Assembly (NCBI RefSeq): GCF_017833035.1
Contig: NZ_JAFIBM010000001.1
Span: forward strand, 496,001-560,000
Direction: 5' to 3'
Length of the DNA stretch: 64,000 nucleotides
Origin: Frigoribacterium sp. PvP032
Lineage (GTDB): Bacteria; Actinomycetota; Actinomycetes; Actinomycetales; Microbacteriaceae
This document shows, piece by piece, positions 1 through 11,070 of the stretch. Within the stretch, counting starts at the first letter, position 1; every line of letters starts with the position of its first letter. The notes under the pieces were generated by a model. The model ran no database searches. It was not told the origin of the DNA and saw only the letters and a program-made list of their open reading frames with translations. A program made the translations under genes and the position numbers.

Positions 1-328
<328 letters not shown>

Positions 329-559
329 GACAACACTCTTCCCCTGTAGAGGAGGAAGAAAGATTGCTACGCGTCCACTATGTGGTTCCCGAAAGACGGT
401 CGGCAACGACTGCTTTACGGAACACCCCTCACACCACCACGTCCTGTGCGGTGTGGGGACAACAGAACAGACAAGTCCCACTGACAGCGTTGGTGGGCAT
501 GGTCTGAAACAGACTTCACCCTCACCCGAGGCTCAAGTTTCGGGGGTTGTGTGGTAAAT

Positions 560-677
560 GTTTCGGCGGCCATAGCGAGAGGGAAACGCCCGGTCCCATT
601 CCGAACCCGGAAGCTAAGACTCTCAGCGCCGATGGTACTGCAAGGGGGACCTTGTGGGAGAGTAGGACACCGCCGGA
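560..677 (+). rRNA. rrf: 5S ribosomal RNA
   Basis: A 118-nt 5S rRNA closes the rRNA operon. The sequence starts GTTTCGGCGGCCATAGCG, carries the conserved CCCGGTCCCATTCCGAACCC block, and ends ACACCGCCGGAC, which pairs with the 5' end. A strong terminator hairpin follows 13 nt later. Confidence 0.96.
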
Positions 678-690
678 CTCCTTTTGATAG

Positions 691-718
691 AAGAGCCCCT
701 CCACTGGAGGGGCTCTTC
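691..718 (+). terminator. rRNA operon terminator
   Basis: A perfect 12-bp stem (AAGAGCCCCTCC with GAGGGGCTCTT, plus one closing pair) around a short loop sits directly behind the 5S gene and is followed by CTTGTTT. This is a classic intrinsic terminator separating the rRNA operon from gltX. Confidence 0.92.
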
Positions 719-776
719 TTGTTTAACCCGCACCTCCCTCTGACGGACCGGCTGTACGCCGGTAGGATCGTGACCG

Positions 777-2267
777 ATGTCTGCTCCCTTCTCCACCGCC
801 TCCGGCGCCGATGTGCGCGTGCGGTTCTGCCCCTCTCCCACCGGGACTCCCCACGTGGGTCTCATCCGTACCGCCCTGTTCAACTGGGCCTACGCGAGGC
901 ACCACGGCGGCAAGTTGATCTTCCGCATCGAGGACACCGACGCCAGCCGTGACAGCGAGGAGAGCTACGAGCAGATCCTCGACGGTCTGCGCTGGCTCAG
1001 GCTCGACTGGGACGAGGGCGTCGACGTCGGCGGTCCGCACGCTCCCTACCGTCAGTCGTTGCGTCACGACATCTACCGCGACATCATCGACCGGCTCCTC
1101 GAGCGCGGCCTGCTGTACGAGAGCTACGCCACGGGCGAGGAGATCGAGGCGCGCAACGTCGCCGCCGGTCGAGACCCCAAGCAGGGCTACGACAACTTCG
1201 AGCGCGACCTCACGGATGAGCAGCGCGCTGCCTACAAGGAGGAGGGGCGTCAGCCGGCCCTCCGCCTGCGCGTGCCCGACCGCGACCTGAGTTTCGACGA
1301 CCTGGTGCGCGGCGAGATCACCTTCCCCGCCGGCTCGTTCTCCGACTTCGTCGTGGTGCGTCCGAACGGCGTGCCGCTCTACACGTTCGTCAATCCCGTC
1401 GACGACGCGCTGATGGGCATCACCCACGTGCTGCGCGGCGAGGACCTGCTCTCGTCGACTCCTCGTCAGATCGCGCTCTACGAGGCGCTGGTCGAGCTGG
1501 GCATCACCGAGTTCGTGCCCCGCTTCGGCCACCTGCCGTACGTGATGGGCGACGGCAACAAGAAGTTGTCCAAGCGCGACCCTGCCTCGAACCTGTTCCA
1601 CCACCGCGACCGCGGCTTCATCCCCGAGGGCCTGGTCAACTACCTGTCCCTGCTCGGCTGGTCCTTCTCCCACGACCGTGACGTGTTCAGCCTCGACGAG
1701 ATGGTCGCGGCCTTCGACGTGACGGACGTGAACCCCAACCCGGCTCGCTTCGACATCAAGAAGGCGGAGTCGATCAACGGGGACCACGTCCGCCTCCTCG
1801 AGGTCGGTGACTTCACGCAGCGCCTGCTGCCCTATCTCGACGGTGTCGTCAGCGACCCGCCCACCGAGGCCGAGGCTGCCGTGCTCGCCCAGGCCGCACC
1901 GCTCGTGCAGGAGCGCATGACGCTGCTCGGCGAGGCGAAAGGGATGCTGTCGTTCCTCTTCACGGCCGACGACGAGCTCGAGTACGACGAGGACGCGACG
2001 GCCTCGCTGCCGGAGTCCTCCGCCGACGTGCTGCGCGCCTCCTCGGCTGCCCTCGACGGTGTTCAGGACTGGACGCACGAGGCGATCCAGGACGCGCTCA
2101 AGGCGGCACTCGTCGACGAGCTCGGGCTGAAGCCTCGGGTGGCCTACGGCCCGCTGCGCGTCGCGCTCTCGGGGCGTCGGGTCAGCCCGCCGCTGTTCGA
2201 GTCGATGGAGATCCTGGGGCGGGAGTCGACGCAGGCGCGCATCCGGCGCCTCCTCGAGCGGTCATGA
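777..2267 (+). CDS. gltX: Glutamyl-tRNA synthetase
   Basis: GltX charges tRNA-Glu with glutamate using ATP in the cytoplasm, and in many actinobacteria also mischarges tRNA-Gln for the amidotransferase route. The 496-residue protein has the class I signature [10 protein letters not shown] near its N terminus (the HIGH region), the downstream KLSKRD form of KMSKS, and the usual length for a bacterial GluRS with a helical anticodon-binding C-terminal part. The start ATG lies 8 nt after a TAGGAT box, so transcription may begin just at the start codon. The gene overlaps the next ORF by 4 nt (ATGA), implying translational coupling. A tRNA-Gln gene lies 1 kb downstream. Confidence 0.97.
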   Translation: MSAPFSTASGADVRVRFCPSPTGTPHVGLIRTALFNWAYARHHGGKLIFRIEDTDASRDSEESYEQILDGLRWLRLDWDEGVDVGGPHAPYRQSLRHDIYRDIIDRLLERGLLYESYATGEEIEARNVAAGRDPKQGYDNFERDLTDEQRAAYKEEGRQPALRLRVPDRDLSFDDLVRGEITFPAGSFSDFVVVRPNGVPLYTFVNPVDDALMGITHVLRGEDLLSSTPRQIALYEALVELGITEFVPRFGHLPYVMGDGNKKLSKRDPASNLFHHRDRGFIPEGLVNYLSLLGWSFSHDRDVFSLDEMVAAFDVTDVNPNPARFDIKKAESINGDHVRLLEVGDFTQRLLPYLDGVVSDPPTEAEAAVLAQAAPLVQERMTLLGEAKGMLSFLFTADDELEYDEDATASLPESSADVLRASSAALDGVQDWTHEAIQDALKAALVDELGLKPRVAYGPLRVALSGRRVSPPLFESMEILGRESTQARIRRLLERS

Positions 2268-3232
2268 CCGAGCACGGTGTCGACGGGACCCCGGCTGACC
2301 AGCGCTTCGACGTCGTCGTCGTCGGGGGAGGGCCGGCGGGGCTGAGCGCTGCACTCAACCTCGTCCGTGCCCGGCGCCGGGTGCTGCTCGTCGACAGCAA
2401 CCGCCCTCGCAACTCGGCGACCCTGCTGTCGCACGGGTACCTCACCCGCGACGGCATCTCGCCGCTCGAGCTGCGCAAGCTCGGTCGCGACGAGTTCCTG
2501 TCGTATGAGGAGGGCGAGCACTGGCAGACGATCGCCACGAGCATCAGCCGGGGCGACGACGGATTCGTCGTCGACTGCGAGTTCCGTGGGCAGCAGAAGC
2601 AGGCCCTCGCCGACGTCGTGCTCGTCGCAACCGGCCTTCACGAGACCCTGCCGGCCATCGACGGCCTGAGGGCCTTCTACGGGACCTTCGTGCACAGCTG
2701 CATCGAGTGCGACGGCTACGGCAAGCGCGACCAGGCCCTCGCCGTGATCGGGGAGCACCCCGACCTGGCCGAGCGCGCCCTGCTGCTCTCGCAGTGGAGC
2801 GACGACCTGATCGTCTTCACCCACGGCTCTGCCGATGCGGTGACCGAGTCCGAGGAGGCGCAGCTCGCCTCCCGCGGGATCCGCGTCGACCGCCGCCCGA
2901 TCGCGGCGCTGCAGGGCGGCCGCGAGGGGCTCACGGGAGTCGAGCTCGAGGGCGGCGAGGTCGTGCCGCGCGAGGGTGGCTTCGTGAGGCCCGCCTGGGC
3001 CGGCAAGCTCGAGTACGTCGCGCCGCTGGGTGCCGACCTCGACGACGACGGCCTGCTCGTCGTCGACGACCACGGTCGCACCACAGTGCCCGGGCTGTAC
3101 GCCGCGGGTGAGTCCACGGCACCGGGGCCCCAGCAGCTGATCGTGGCGGCAGGGTCGGGCGCGCGCGTCGCCGCGGTGATCAACCGCGACCTGATCGGTG
3201 GCCTCGACGAGCTCGGAGATCGTGTACAGTAG
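2264..3232 (+). CDS. Thioredoxin-reductase-like FAD oxidoreductase
   Basis: A 322-residue flavoprotein of the low-molecular-weight thioredoxin reductase fold. The N-terminal [15 protein letters not shown] motif binds FAD, and a redox CxxC (HSCIECDG) sits mid-protein where TrxB has CATCDG. The C-terminal FAD motif region ends in PGLYAAGE. The second, NADPH-binding glycine motif is degenerate ([11 protein letters not shown] in place of GxGxxA), so NADPH use is doubtful. Relatives with this feature use ferredoxin, or oxidise small dithiols as in gliotoxin/holomycin-type oxidases. It is translationally coupled to gltX by an ATGA overlap. The substrate is not known. Confidence 0.8.
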   Translation: MTEHGVDGTPADQRFDVVVVGGGPAGLSAALNLVRARRRVLLVDSNRPRNSATLLSHGYLTRDGISPLELRKLGRDEFLSYEEGEHWQTIATSISRGDDGFVVDCEFRGQQKQALADVVLVATGLHETLPAIDGLRAFYGTFVHSCIECDGYGKRDQALAVIGEHPDLAERALLLSQWSDDLIVFTHGSADAVTESEEAQLASRGIRVDRRPIAALQGGREGLTGVELEGGEVVPREGGFVRPAWAGKLEYVAPLGADLDDDGLLVVDDHGRTTVPGLYAAGESTAPGPQQLIVAAGSGARVAAVINRDLIGGLDELGDRVQ

Positions 3233-3285
3233 ACGCTGGCTCATTTGATGGGCCACAGTGATGTAGACCTCACGGTCGATATCAT

Positions 3286-3357
3286 TGGGGTATGGTGTAA
3301 TTGGCAACACGACTGATTCTGGTTCAGTTGTTCTTGGTTCGAGTCCAGGTACCCCAG
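3286..3357 (+). tRNA. tRNA-Gln (CTG anticodon)
   Basis: The cloverleaf can be read directly: acceptor stem TGGGGTA pairs with TACCCCA; anticodon stem ACTGA/TCAGT encloses loop TTCTGGT with anticodon CTG; T-arm CTTGG-TTCGAGT-CCAGG; discriminator G. The terminal CCA is not encoded (GCAA follows). It reads CAG codons. It matches tRNA-Gln of other bacteria in the acceptor stem and in the U-starting first pair. Confidence 0.95.
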
Positions 3358-3364
3358 CAAATTC

Positions 3365-3394
3365 ATCCCCCGTGTCCTTGTCGGACCGGGGGAT
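3365..3394 (+). terminator. Terminator after tRNA-Gln
   Basis: The stem ATCCCCCG pairs with CGGGGGAT, with an inner GTCC/GGAC extension, and is followed by TTTGCTGTT. It lies 7 nt after the tRNA and should end its transcript. Confidence 0.75.
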
Positions 3395-3539
3395 TTGCTG
3401 TTGGCGCTCGTCTGGCCGCCTGTCGGCGGCTGCCGGGCTGCGCCCGGCGGGCCTTCGGCCGGCGGCGCTTCGCGCGCCTCCTTCGGCGAGGGGAGCGGTG
3501 GCGGCGGCGCCTCGCGCGCCGGTGCGGGGTCGGGATGCG

Positions 3540-3571
3540 CGAAGGCCCCTGCCGGGGGGCAGGGGCCTTCG
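3540..3571 (-). terminator. Hairpin terminator after purL
   Basis: A perfect 14-bp stem (CGAAGGCCCCTGCC with its complement) around GGGG lies 28 nt beyond the purL stop. There is no T-run, as is common for actinobacterial terminators. It would end the purSQL transcript, which runs leftward. Confidence 0.8.
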
Positions 3572-3598
3572 CGGGCGGGGCGGGGCGGCGGGACGCGC

Positions 3599-5941
3599 CT
3601 ACTGCGGGATGGTGGCCCCGAAGCGGGAGGGGAGCGTGCCCTGGTGCGTGCTGCGGAGCTCGTCGAGCGAGACCGTGAAGACGTCCTGGATCTCGAGCGA
3701 CTGCGACGAGGCGTCCGTCACGCCGATGCGCGCGACCGGGTAGCCCCGGCCCTCGCAGAGGCCGCGGAACTTGACGTCGTCCTCACGGGGCACCGACACG
3801 ACCACGCGACCGGTCGACTCCGTGAAGAGCGTCGCGGCGACGTCGAGGCCGTCGCGCTCGAGCAGCTCGCCCAGGTACACGCGGGCACCGACGCCGAAGC
3901 GCAGCACCATCTCGGCCAGGGCCTGCGCCAGGCCGCCGTCGCTGAGGTCGTGTGCGGCGGCGATCAGCGACTGGTCGGCACCCGCGGCGAGCAGGCCCGC
4001 GAGCTGCTTCTCGCCCGCCAGGTCGACGGCAGGCGGACGTCCGCCGAGGTGGTCGTGCACGGTGCCGGCCCAGGCCGACCCGTCGAGCTCCAAGGAGGAG
4101 GTGCCGAGCAGGTAGATGTTGTCGCCGTCGTCCTGCCAGCCGGAGGGCACGCGCTTCGCGACGTCCTGGATGACGCCGAGCACGCCGACCACAGGGGTCG
4201 GGAAGATCGGCTTCGTGCCCGTCTGGTTGTAGAACGAGACGTTCCCGCCCGTGACGGGGATCTCGAGCTCGAGGCATGCGTCGGACAGGCCCTCGACGGC
4301 CTGGGAGAACTGCCACATGACCTCAGGGTCCTCCGGGCTGCCGAAGTTGAGGCAGTCGGTGACGGCGGCCGGCACGGCACCCGTGACGGCGACGTTGCGG
4401 TAGGCCTCGGCGAGGGCCAGGCGGGCGCCCTGCTTCGGGTCGAGCTGGCACCAGCGGCCGTTGGCGTCCGTCGCGATCGCGAAGCCGAGCCCTGACTCCT
4501 CGTCGACGCGGACCATGCCGCCGTCGTCGGGGAAGCTGAGGGCCGTGTTGCCGAGCACGTACGTGTCGTACTGGTTCGTGACCCAGCTCTTGTCGGCCAG
4601 GTTGGGAGAGCCGAGCAGCTGCAGGAACTGGGCCCGCACCTCCTCGGGGGCAGTCGGACGCGGCAGGGTCGCGGCCGTGTCGGCCTGCAGGGCGTCGATC
4701 CAGGACGGGTAGGCGACGGGGCGCTCGTAGACGGGGCCGTCGACGGCGACCGTGCGCGGGTCGACGTTGACGATCTCTTCGCCGTGCCAGTTGATGACCA
4801 GCCGGCCGGTGTCGGTGACCTCGCCGAGCACGCTCGTCTCGACGTCCCACTTGGCGGTGACGGCGAGGAAGGCGTCGAGCTTGTCAGGGCTGACGACCGC
4901 CATCATCCGCTCCTGGCTCTCGCTCATCAGGATCTCTTCTGCGGTGAGCGAGGGGTCGCGGAGCAGCACGTCGTCGAGCTCGATGAACATGCCGCCGTCG
5001 CCGTTCGAGGCCAGCTCGGAGGTGGCGCAGCTGATGCCGGCTGCCCCCAGGTCTTGGATGCCCTCGACCAGCTCGCCGCGGAAAAGCTCGAGGCAGCACT
5101 CGATGAGCACCTTCTCGGCGAACGGGTCGCCGACCTGCACCGAGGGGCGCTTCGTCGGGCCGCCCGACGAGAACGTGTCGGAGGCGAGGATGGAGGCGCC
5201 GCCGATGCCGTCGCCGCCGGTGCGGGCCCCGAAGAGGACGACCTTGTTGCCGACGCCCTTCGCGTTCGCGAGGTGCAGGTCCTCGTGGCGGAGGACGCCG
5301 ACCGCGAGCGCGTTGACCAGCGGGTTGCCCTGGTAGACCGCGTCGAAGTACGTCTCGCCGCCGATGTTCGGCAGGCCGAGGCAGTTCGCGTAGAAGCTGA
5401 TGCCCTGCACGACGCCGTCGACGACTCGCTGGGTGTCGGGGGCGTCGATCGCGCCGAAGCGCAGCTGGTCCATCACCGCGACGGGGCGGGCGCCCATCGA
5501 GATGATGTCGCGGACGATGCCGCCGACGCCGGTCGCGGCGCCCTGGAACGGCTCGATGTAGCTGGGGTGGTTGTGGGACTCGACCTTGAAGGTCACCGCC
5601 CAGCCGCCTCCTACGTCGACGACGCCGGCGTTCTCGCCCATGCCGACCATCAGGTTCTTGGTCATCGCCGGCGAGACCTTCTGGCCGAACTGGCGGAGGT
5701 AGATCTTGCTCGACTTGTAGGAGCAGTGCTCGCTCCACATCACCGAGTACATCGCGAGCTCGCCGCTCGTGGGGCGGCGGCCCAGGATCTCGCGGATCTG
5801 CGCGTACTCGTCGGCCTTGAGCCCGAGCGCCTCGTAGGGCTGGTGCTTGTCGGGCGTCGCGGCCGCGTCGGCCGTGGTGTCGGGCTTGGGGCCCTCGGGA
5901 CGGACGTCGATCAGCTCGGCGCGGTCGTTCTCGGTGCTCAC
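3599..5941 (-). CDS. purL: Phosphoribosylformylglycinamidine synthase, large subunit
   Basis: PurL catalyses step four of purine synthesis, FGAR to FGAM, using ATP and ammonia delivered by PurQ. At 780 residues it is the small (Gram-positive/archaeal) type that needs separate PurS and PurQ, both present just upstream. The conserved ATP/substrate segment with [17 protein letters not shown] and the paired AIRS-like halves are evident. The GTG start overlaps the purQ stop by 4 nt, giving the coupled order purS-purQ-purL. A strong hairpin follows the stop. Confidence 0.97.
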   Translation of the reverse strand: MSTENDRAELIDVRPEGPKPDTTADAAATPDKHQPYEALGLKADEYAQIREILGRRPTSGELAMYSVMWSEHCSYKSSKIYLRQFGQKVSPAMTKNLMVGMGENAGVVDVGGGWAVTFKVESHNHPSYIEPFQGAATGVGGIVRDIISMGARPVAVMDQLRFGAIDAPDTQRVVDGVVQGISFYANCLGLPNIGGETYFDAVYQGNPLVNALAVGVLRHEDLHLANAKGVGNKVVLFGARTGGDGIGGASILASDTFSSGGPTKRPSVQVGDPFAEKVLIECCLELFRGELVEGIQDLGAAGISCATSELASNGDGGMFIELDDVLLRDPSLTAEEILMSESQERMMAVVSPDKLDAFLAVTAKWDVETSVLGEVTDTGRLVINWHGEEIVNVDPRTVAVDGPVYERPVAYPSWIDALQADTAATLPRPTAPEEVRAQFLQLLGSPNLADKSWVTNQYDTYVLGNTALSFPDDGGMVRVDEESGLGFAIATDANGRWCQLDPKQGARLALAEAYRNVAVTGAVPAAVTDCLNFGSPEDPEVMWQFSQAVEGLSDACLELEIPVTGGNVSFYNQTGTKPIFPTPVVGVLGVIQDVAKRVPSGWQDDGDNIYLLGTSSLELDGSAWAGTVHDHLGGRPPAVDLAGEKQLAGLLAAGADQSLIAAAHDLSDGGLAQALAEMVLRFGVGARVYLGELLERDGLDVAATLFTESTGRVVVSVPREDDVKFRGLCEGRGYPVARIGVTDASSQSLEIQDVFTVSLDELRSTHQGTLPSRFGATIPQ

Positions 5942-6633
5942 TTGGACAGGGCCCTCTCGATGACGGACGTGAAGAACGTGAGGCCGTCGACGCCGCTCGA
6001 CATGGCGTCGGGCATGTCGGGGCCGAAGCCGGGCTCGGTGGCGTGCTCGGGGTGGGGCATCAGGCCGACGACGTTGCCGCGGGCGTTCGAGACGCCGGCG
6101 ATGTCGTCCATGGAGCCGTTCGGGTTGACGCCGACGTAGCGGAAGGCGACCTGGCCCTCGCCCTCGATCCGCTTGATCGTCTCGTCGTCCGCGACGAAGC
6201 GGCCGTCGGCGTTCTTGAGGGGGATCGTGATCTCCTGGCCCTCGGCGAAGCCGTTCGTCCAGTCGGTCGACGCGTTCTCGACGCGGAGCAGCTGGTCGCG
6301 ACGGATGAACTGCTGGTGTGCGTTGCGGGTGTGCGCGCCGGGGATGAGCCGCGCCTCCGCCAGCATCTGGAAGCCGTTGCAGATGCCGAGCACGGGCATG
6401 CCCGCGTTCGCCGCGTCGACGACCTCGGTCATGATCGGCGACAAGGAGGCGATGGCACCGGCGCGCAGGTAGTCGCCGTAGCTGAACCCGCCGGGCAGGA
6501 TGATCGCCTCGACGCCCTGCAGGTCGTGGTCGCCGTGCCAGAGCGCGACGGGCTCGCCGCCCGCGAGGCGGACCGCGCGCTGGGCGTCGCGGTCGTCGAG
6601 CGAGCCGGGGAAGGTGACGACGCCGACGCGCAT
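5938..6633 (-). CDS. purQ: Phosphoribosylformylglycinamidine synthase, glutaminase subunit
   Basis: PurQ is the class I glutamine amidotransferase subunit that supplies ammonia to PurL. The 231-residue protein has the nucleophile elbow [13 protein letters not shown] (Cys85) and the C-terminal PHPEHA with the His/Glu of the triad. It lies between purS and purL with start/stop overlaps at both ends, so the three subunits are made from one mRNA. Confidence 0.97.
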   Translation of the reverse strand: MRVGVVTFPGSLDDRDAQRAVRLAGGEPVALWHGDHDLQGVEAIILPGGFSYGDYLRAGAIASLSPIMTEVVDAANAGMPVLGICNGFQMLAEARLIPGAHTRNAHQQFIRRDQLLRVENASTDWTNGFAEGQEITIPLKNADGRFVADDETIKRIEGEGQVAFRYVGVNPNGSMDDIAGVSNARGNVVGLMPHPEHATEPGFGPDMPDAMSSGVDGLTFFTSVIERALSK

Positions 6634-6896
6634 CAGACGGTGGGAGCGGCGTCGAGCACGGTGATGCTCACCACGTCTTCGATGACCGAGTTCGAGAGCA
6701 CGTCGTCGGCGAGGGTGCGCACGTCGGCGAGCACCGCCTCCGTCACCTCGCCCTCGACGGTCAGCTCGAAGCGCTTGCCGATGCGCACGTCGGTGAACTG
6801 CTGGCGGCCGAGACGGGAGAGGGCGCCGACGACGGCCTTGCCCTGAGGATCGAGCAGTTCAGCCTTGGGCATGACCTCGACGACGATTGTGGGCAC
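6633..6896 (-). CDS. purS: Phosphoribosylformylglycinamidine synthase subunit PurS
   Basis: PurS is the small structural subunit that bridges PurL and PurQ in the three-part FGAM synthase. It is 87 residues long, the normal size, beginning [11 protein letters not shown] and containing the DPQGKAV segment typical of the family. The start is GTG. It is the first gene of the leftward purSQL operon. Confidence 0.95.
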   Translation of the reverse strand: MPTIVVEVMPKAELLDPQGKAVVGALSRLGRQQFTDVRIGKRFELTVEGEVTEAVLADVRTLADDVLSNSVIEDVVSITVLDAAPTV

Positions 6897-7217
6897 GTTT
6901 CAACTCCTGCGGGATGGCAGCGGGTGGACGCAGCGAGTCTATCGGGACGGTGCCCGCCGACCAGGCGTCGACGACGGGCAGCAGCGGTCAGCAGATCCCG
7001 AGGCGGCTCCCAGCGTCGTCATCGGATCGGGACGCACCATTGATCTCAGCAGCGGGAACAAGACCTTGTGATCGGGTCTCCTGCCGCTCCGGTCGAGGGT
7101 TCCTGATCCGCCCGACGCCGTTGGACGCCCGGCCGATCCCCCCGTCGGCCGGGCGTCACCCTTCTCCCCGGCAAGCCCGGCAAGCCCGGCAAGCCCGGCA
7201 AGCCCGGCTGCCCCCGG
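6897..7217. other. Intergenic region with inverted and tandem repeats
   Basis: No convincing gene lies between purS and the acyltransferase gene. At 7124-7157 there is a perfect 13-bp inverted repeat (GACGCCCGGCCGA) with an 8-nt loop, probably the terminator of the leftward acyltransferase gene. At about 7169-7209 there is a run of a 9-nt unit (CGGCAAGCC) repeated four times, ending close to the acyltransferase stop. The purSQL promoter should also lie here, but I cannot place it. Confidence 0.7.
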
Positions 7218-8561
7218 CTACGGCCGGGCGCGGGTGCGGCCGAGCAGCCAGAGCGCCGCCGGCAGCGCCACGGCACCGGCGACCGCGTTCCGCAGGTCGA
7301 GCCCGTCGAGCATCACCGCGAACGGCGGCGCGATCACGAGCACGGCCGCCAGCGCGACGACGAGCGTGCTCGGACGGCGTCGGCCCGGCGGCACGGGGCG
7401 CGGCGGCCCCTCGAGGCGCCCCACGACGAGCGACAGCGCGCACGCGAGGCCGAGCACGAGCAGCACGACGGGGATCCGCGTCCACCACCAGGCCGCCGAC
7501 GCCGGCTCGGGCAGCGGCCCGCCGGTCGCCAGCACGAGGCCCGTGATGGCGATCAGCAGCGGCAGGTGCCACAGGTAGATCGTCATGCCCCGGCTGCCGA
7601 CCGCGAACACCACGGCGCGCGCGGCTCGGGTCTGCATCAGCCGCACCAGCGCGGGGTGCAGCAGCGTCAGCACGCAGATCTGCCCGACGCCGAGCACCAT
7701 CAGCGGCACGGCCGGCGGGTTGAGGTTGGTGAGCATGTCGTCCGACCACGGTCCGATGGCCGTCAGCACCGGCAGCGACCCTGCACACGCGAGCGCGATC
7801 CCCGCCAGCAGGAGGCGCGGCGCGCGTCCGAACCACCCGCTCGCGTACGCGAACCCCAGCTGCTGCACGAACAGCCAGACGAACACGAGGTTCAGCAGTC
7901 CCACCTCGGTCACGAGGGTCGTGTACCGGACCGAGTCGACGAGCAGGGCCGCCGTCGCGAGCCCGACGAAGGTCGCCGCGGGGCGGGTCTCGTGCAGCCG
8001 GGCCATCACGGGGACGGCCACCTGCGTGATGCCGTAGGCGGCCAGGAACCAGAGCGGCGTGCCGATGCCGGTGACGGCGGTGTCGAGCAGGGCAGGGTCG
8101 ACGCCGACCAACGTCGCGACGACCAGCGCGACGGCGAGCACCACGAAGAGGGCGGCGGCGGGACGGGCCAGGCGGAGGAGGCGACCGCGCACGAAGTCCG
8201 CACCGTCGCCTCCTCGTCGCCGTGTGCTGGCCCAGGCGGTCGCGCTCGCGAAGCCGCCCACGACGAAGAAGAGGGGCATGATCTGGCCGACCCAGGTGGA
8301 GAACGCGAACCACGGCTGCTGCTGCAGCGGCTGAGACGCGACGATCGCGCCGTCGGGGGCACGGCCGACGCCGACCATGAGCACGTGGATGACGACCACG
8401 AGCAGCACGCAGACGACGCGGGCGAGGTCGACGACCAGGTCGCGGCCCGCGAGGGCGTCGGCGGGGGCAGCCGAGGAGGCGCCCGCCGGGTCGGTGGCGT
8501 CCGGTGCAGCACCCGAGGTGCGGCCTTGGCCCTGAGAGTGACGCTCCGTCGACGTGCTCAT
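7218..8561 (-). CDS. Acyltransferase family 3 membrane protein
   Basis: An integral membrane acyltransferase of the OafA/NodX type, which O-acylates sugars or other surface molecules. The 447-residue protein starts with a soluble Ala/Thr-rich N terminus, then about ten hydrophobic segments. The first contains the family's conserved His (VVIHVLMVG), followed by PLFFVVGGFASATAW, typical of the fold. A TACGGT box lies 6 nt before the ATG on the minus strand, suggesting a leaderless transcript. No neighbour indicates the acceptor molecule. Confidence 0.85.
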   Translation of the reverse strand: MSTSTERHSQGQGRTSGAAPDATDPAGASSAAPADALAGRDLVVDLARVVCVLLVVVIHVLMVGVGRAPDGAIVASQPLQQQPWFAFSTWVGQIMPLFFVVGGFASATAWASTRRRGGDGADFVRGRLLRLARPAAALFVVLAVALVVATLVGVDPALLDTAVTGIGTPLWFLAAYGITQVAVPVMARLHETRPAATFVGLATAALLVDSVRYTTLVTEVGLLNLVFVWLFVQQLGFAYASGWFGRAPRLLLAGIALACAGSLPVLTAIGPWSDDMLTNLNPPAVPLMVLGVGQICVLTLLHPALVRLMQTRAARAVVFAVGSRGMTIYLWHLPLLIAITGLVLATGGPLPEPASAAWWWTRIPVVLLVLGLACALSLVVGRLEGPPRPVPPGRRRPSTLVVALAAVLVIAPPFAVMLDGLDLRNAVAGAVALPAALWLLGRTRARP

Positions 8562-8663
8562 CTCCGCACCGTAGCGATCACCGGCGCCCGGCGGGGAGAC
8601 CGGTCGGTGAATTCCTCCTCGGGGCGGAGCGCGGCGCCCGCCGCCGCCCCGGCCCCGCCGCGT

Positions 8664-9119
8664 TCAGCGGACGACGGCGCCCACGAACTCGATCTCGACG
8701 CGGGCGCCCTTCGGCAGGGCGCCGACCTGGTACGCGGCGCGAGCCGGCAGCACGCCGCCGGCACCGGCGAACACCTCGGCGTAGACCTCGTTCACGTCCG
8801 CGAAGTCGGCGATGTCGGCCAGCAGCACCGTCGTCTTGACGACGTGGGCGATGCCCGACCCGGCCGCCTCGAGCACGGCGGCGCCGTTGCGGAGCGACTG
8901 GGCCGCCTCCTCGCGCACCCCCGGCCCGGCGAACTCGCCCGTCGCCGGGTCGATCGGCAGCTGGCCGGAGACGAAGACGAGGTCGCCGGCGACGACGGCC
9001 TGCGAGTAGGCGCCCACGGCGGCGGGGGCGGCGTCGGTGTGCACGGCACGGACGGAGGCGTCGGTGCCGACGGCGGTGTCGGGGCGGGCGTCGGTGCGGG
9101 TGTCGGCTGGAGTGGTCAT
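8664..9119 (-). CDS. RidA-family enamine/imine deaminase
   Basis: RidA/YjgF proteins hydrolyse reactive enamines and imines released by PLP enzymes. The 151-residue protein has an extended Thr/Ala-rich N terminus and then the family core: VGAYSQAVVAGDLVFVSGQ, the conserved PARAAYQV with the catalytic Arg, and VEIEFVGAV at the end. I chose the ATG at 9119 because it overlaps the stop of the upstream PLP-enzyme gene (ATGA). It is the last gene of a five-gene leftward operon, so its likely role is to clear intermediates made by the neighbouring PLP enzyme. Confidence 0.9.
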   Translation of the reverse strand: MTTPADTRTDARPDTAVGTDASVRAVHTDAAPAAVGAYSQAVVAGDLVFVSGQLPIDPATGEFAGPGVREEAAQSLRNGAAVLEAAGSGIAHVVKTTVLLADIADFADVNEVYAEVFAGAGGVLPARAAYQVGALPKGARVEIEFVGAVVR

Positions 9120-10258
9120 GCGCGTCCTCCCAGGACGGTCAGGGCCGCGTCGAGCGCGGCAGGGGTGGTGGTGGCGTGCACGCTGAGGCGCAGGCGGTCG
9201 TCGCCGTGCACGGTCGCCGTGACGCCCGCGGCCTCGAGCCGTGCGCCGACGGCGGCGGCCTCGCCGGCAGGCACGCCCGCGACGACGATGCCGGCCCGTC
9301 GCTCGCGCTCGACGGGGGAGAGCACGGGCACGTCCGCCGCGTCGAGGCGGGCGATCAGGTCGCCGGCGGTGTCGGCGACCCGCGACGCGACGACGTCCAC
9401 GCCGACCTGCTCCAGCTGCTCGAGGGCGGTGGCGAGGGCGCCCGAGGCGAACGGCGAGCCGTTCGTGACCGAGAAGCGCTGCGCCCCCGGCAGGGGAGCG
9501 TGCGGCACGCCGTCGTAGCGTGACGGCCCCTCGACGCCGGTCCAGCCGCCGAGCACCGGACGGAGGCGGTCGAGGGCTCGAGGGGACAGCGCGACGAAGC
9601 CGGTGCCCCAGCCGGCCCGCAGCCACTTCTGGCCGCCGACGACGAGGGCGTCGGCCAGCGACCAGTCGGCGTCGACGACGCCGAGCCCCTGGATGCCGTC
9701 GACCACGAGGAGGCGGTCGCCCGCCGCCTCCCGGAGGCCGGCGAGGTCGGCGACCGTGCCGGTGCGGAAGTCGACCGCGCTCACGGCGACGGCGACGGTG
9801 TAGGGACCGACGGCGTCGGCCACGCGCTCGGGCGTCACCGGCGCGAGCGGCTGCCCCGGCACCGGGGGCAGCGGGCGCACCGTCGTGAGGCCTGCCTCCT
9901 CCGAGCGCCACCAGGCGTACAGGTTCGACGGGAACTCGGCCTCGCTCACGACGACCTCGCCGCGCGGCAGGCCGAACGCGACCTGCATCAGCCCGAGGGA
10001 GGTGCTGCCTGCGAGAGCGACACCGGCCCGGTCGACGCCGGTGAGGCGCGAGACCGCGGCGAGGGCGCGCTCGTCCTCGGCGTGCAGGCCGGCCGACGGG
10101 ACCCCGGCGCTCGCCGCGGCCGCGAGGCGCCCGATCGTCTCGACGACGTCGCGGGACGGCGGCCCGTAGCTGCCGAAGTTCAGGTAGCCGACCGGCTCCG
10201 CGAACGACGACAGGTAGGTGTCGAGTGCGCCCGACGTCCCGGGGCGGTTCGAGCTCAC
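9116..10258 (-). CDS. Class V aminotransferase-fold PLP enzyme
   Basis: A 380-residue fold-type I PLP enzyme related to cysteine desulfurases and class V aminotransferases. The Schiff-base lysine is evident in [16 protein letters not shown], and the PLP-contacting Asp lies in [11 protein letters not shown]. It begins [11 protein letters not shown] as related sequences do. Its GTG start overlaps the stop of the ABC ATPase gene, and its stop overlaps the RidA start, so it is embedded in an amino-acid uptake operon. The substrate is unknown. A lyase or desulfurase acting on the imported amino acid would fit a need for RidA. Confidence 0.85.
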   Translation of the reverse strand: MSSNRPGTSGALDTYLSSFAEPVGYLNFGSYGPPSRDVVETIGRLAAAASAGVPSAGLHAEDERALAAVSRLTGVDRAGVALAGSTSLGLMQVAFGLPRGEVVVSEAEFPSNLYAWWRSEEAGLTTVRPLPPVPGQPLAPVTPERVADAVGPYTVAVAVSAVDFRTGTVADLAGLREAAGDRLLVVDGIQGLGVVDADWSLADALVVGGQKWLRAGWGTGFVALSPRALDRLRPVLGGWTGVEGPSRYDGVPHAPLPGAQRFSVTNGSPFASGALATALEQLEQVGVDVVASRVADTAGDLIARLDAADVPVLSPVERERRAGIVVAGVPAGEAAAVGARLEAAGVTATVHGDDRLRLSVHATTTPAALDAALTVLGGRA

Positions 10259-11070
10259 TGCAGCACCCGCTGGAGGAACTGCTTGGTGCGCGCCTCGCGC
10301 GGGGCCCCGAGCACCTGCTCGACCGGGCCCTGCTCGACGATGCCGCCGTCGGCCATGAAGACGACGCGGTCGGCGACCTCGCGGGCGAACTGCATCTCGT
10401 GGGTCACGACCAGCATGGTCATGCCGTCGCTGGCCAGGTCGCCCATCACCTTCAGCACCTCGCCGACGAGCTCGGGGTCGAGGGCGGACGTCGGCTCGTC
10501 GAAGAGCAGGAACAGCGGCTTCATCGCCACGGCCCGCGCTATGGCGACCCGCTGCCGCTGCCCGCCCGAGAGCTGGCCGGGGTAGGCGTCGACCTTGTCG
10601 CCGAGGCCCACCCGCTCGAGGATGGCGACGGCCTCGGCACGCGCCTCCCCGGCGGATCTGCGCTGCACGCGCACCGGGCCCTCGAGCACGTTGCCGAGCA
10701 CCGTCAGGTGCGGGAACAGGTTGAAGTGCTGGAACACCATCGCCGTGCGGGCCCGCTGCGCGGACAGCCTGCGCTCGCTCAGCTCGTGCAGCACGCCGTC
10801 GCGCAGCTCGAAGCCCATCGGCTCGCCGCCGACCCAGACCTCGCCGGCGTCCGGTTCTTCGAGGCGGTTGAGCGTGCGGAGGAACGTCGACTTGCCGGCG
10901 CCGGATGGGCCGATGATGCAGACGACCTCGCCGCTCCGCACCGTCATCGAGACGTCGCGCAGCACCTCGTGGCTGCCGTACGACTTGCCGATGCCGATGG
11001 CCTCGAGGACGGGGGCCGCCTCGGCGGCGGGCGCCGCGCCTCCTGCGGTCGGGGTGGGCGTCGCGGTCAC
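10255..11070 (-). CDS. Polar amino acid ABC transporter, ATP-binding protein
   Basis: The ATPase of a GlnQ/HisP-type amino acid importer, 271 residues. It has Walker [11 protein letters not shown]-loop region [10 protein letters not shown], signature [14 protein letters not shown], Walker [15 protein letters not shown] and the switch His in VVTHEM. It overlaps the upstream permease gene and the downstream PLP-enzyme gene by 4 nt each. Confidence 0.95.
   Translation of the reverse strand: MTATPTPTAGGAAPAAEAAPVLEAIGIGKSYGSHEVLRDVSMTVRSGEVVCIIGPSGAGKSTFLRTLNRLEEPDAGEVWVGGEPMGFELRDGVLHELSERRLSAQRARTAMVFQHFNLFPHLTVLGNVLEGPVRVQRRSAGEARAEAVAILERVGLGDKVDAYPGQLSGGQRQRVAIARAVAMKPLFLLFDEPTSALDPELVGEVLKVMGDLASDGMTMLVVTHEMQFAREVADRVVFMADGGIVEQGPVEQVLGAPREARTKQFLQRVLQ

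Noticed and set aside
7169-7209. CRISPR-like array of short repeats
   Set aside because: The units are 9 nt with no spacers and no cas genes are in the window, so it is a simple tandem repeat.
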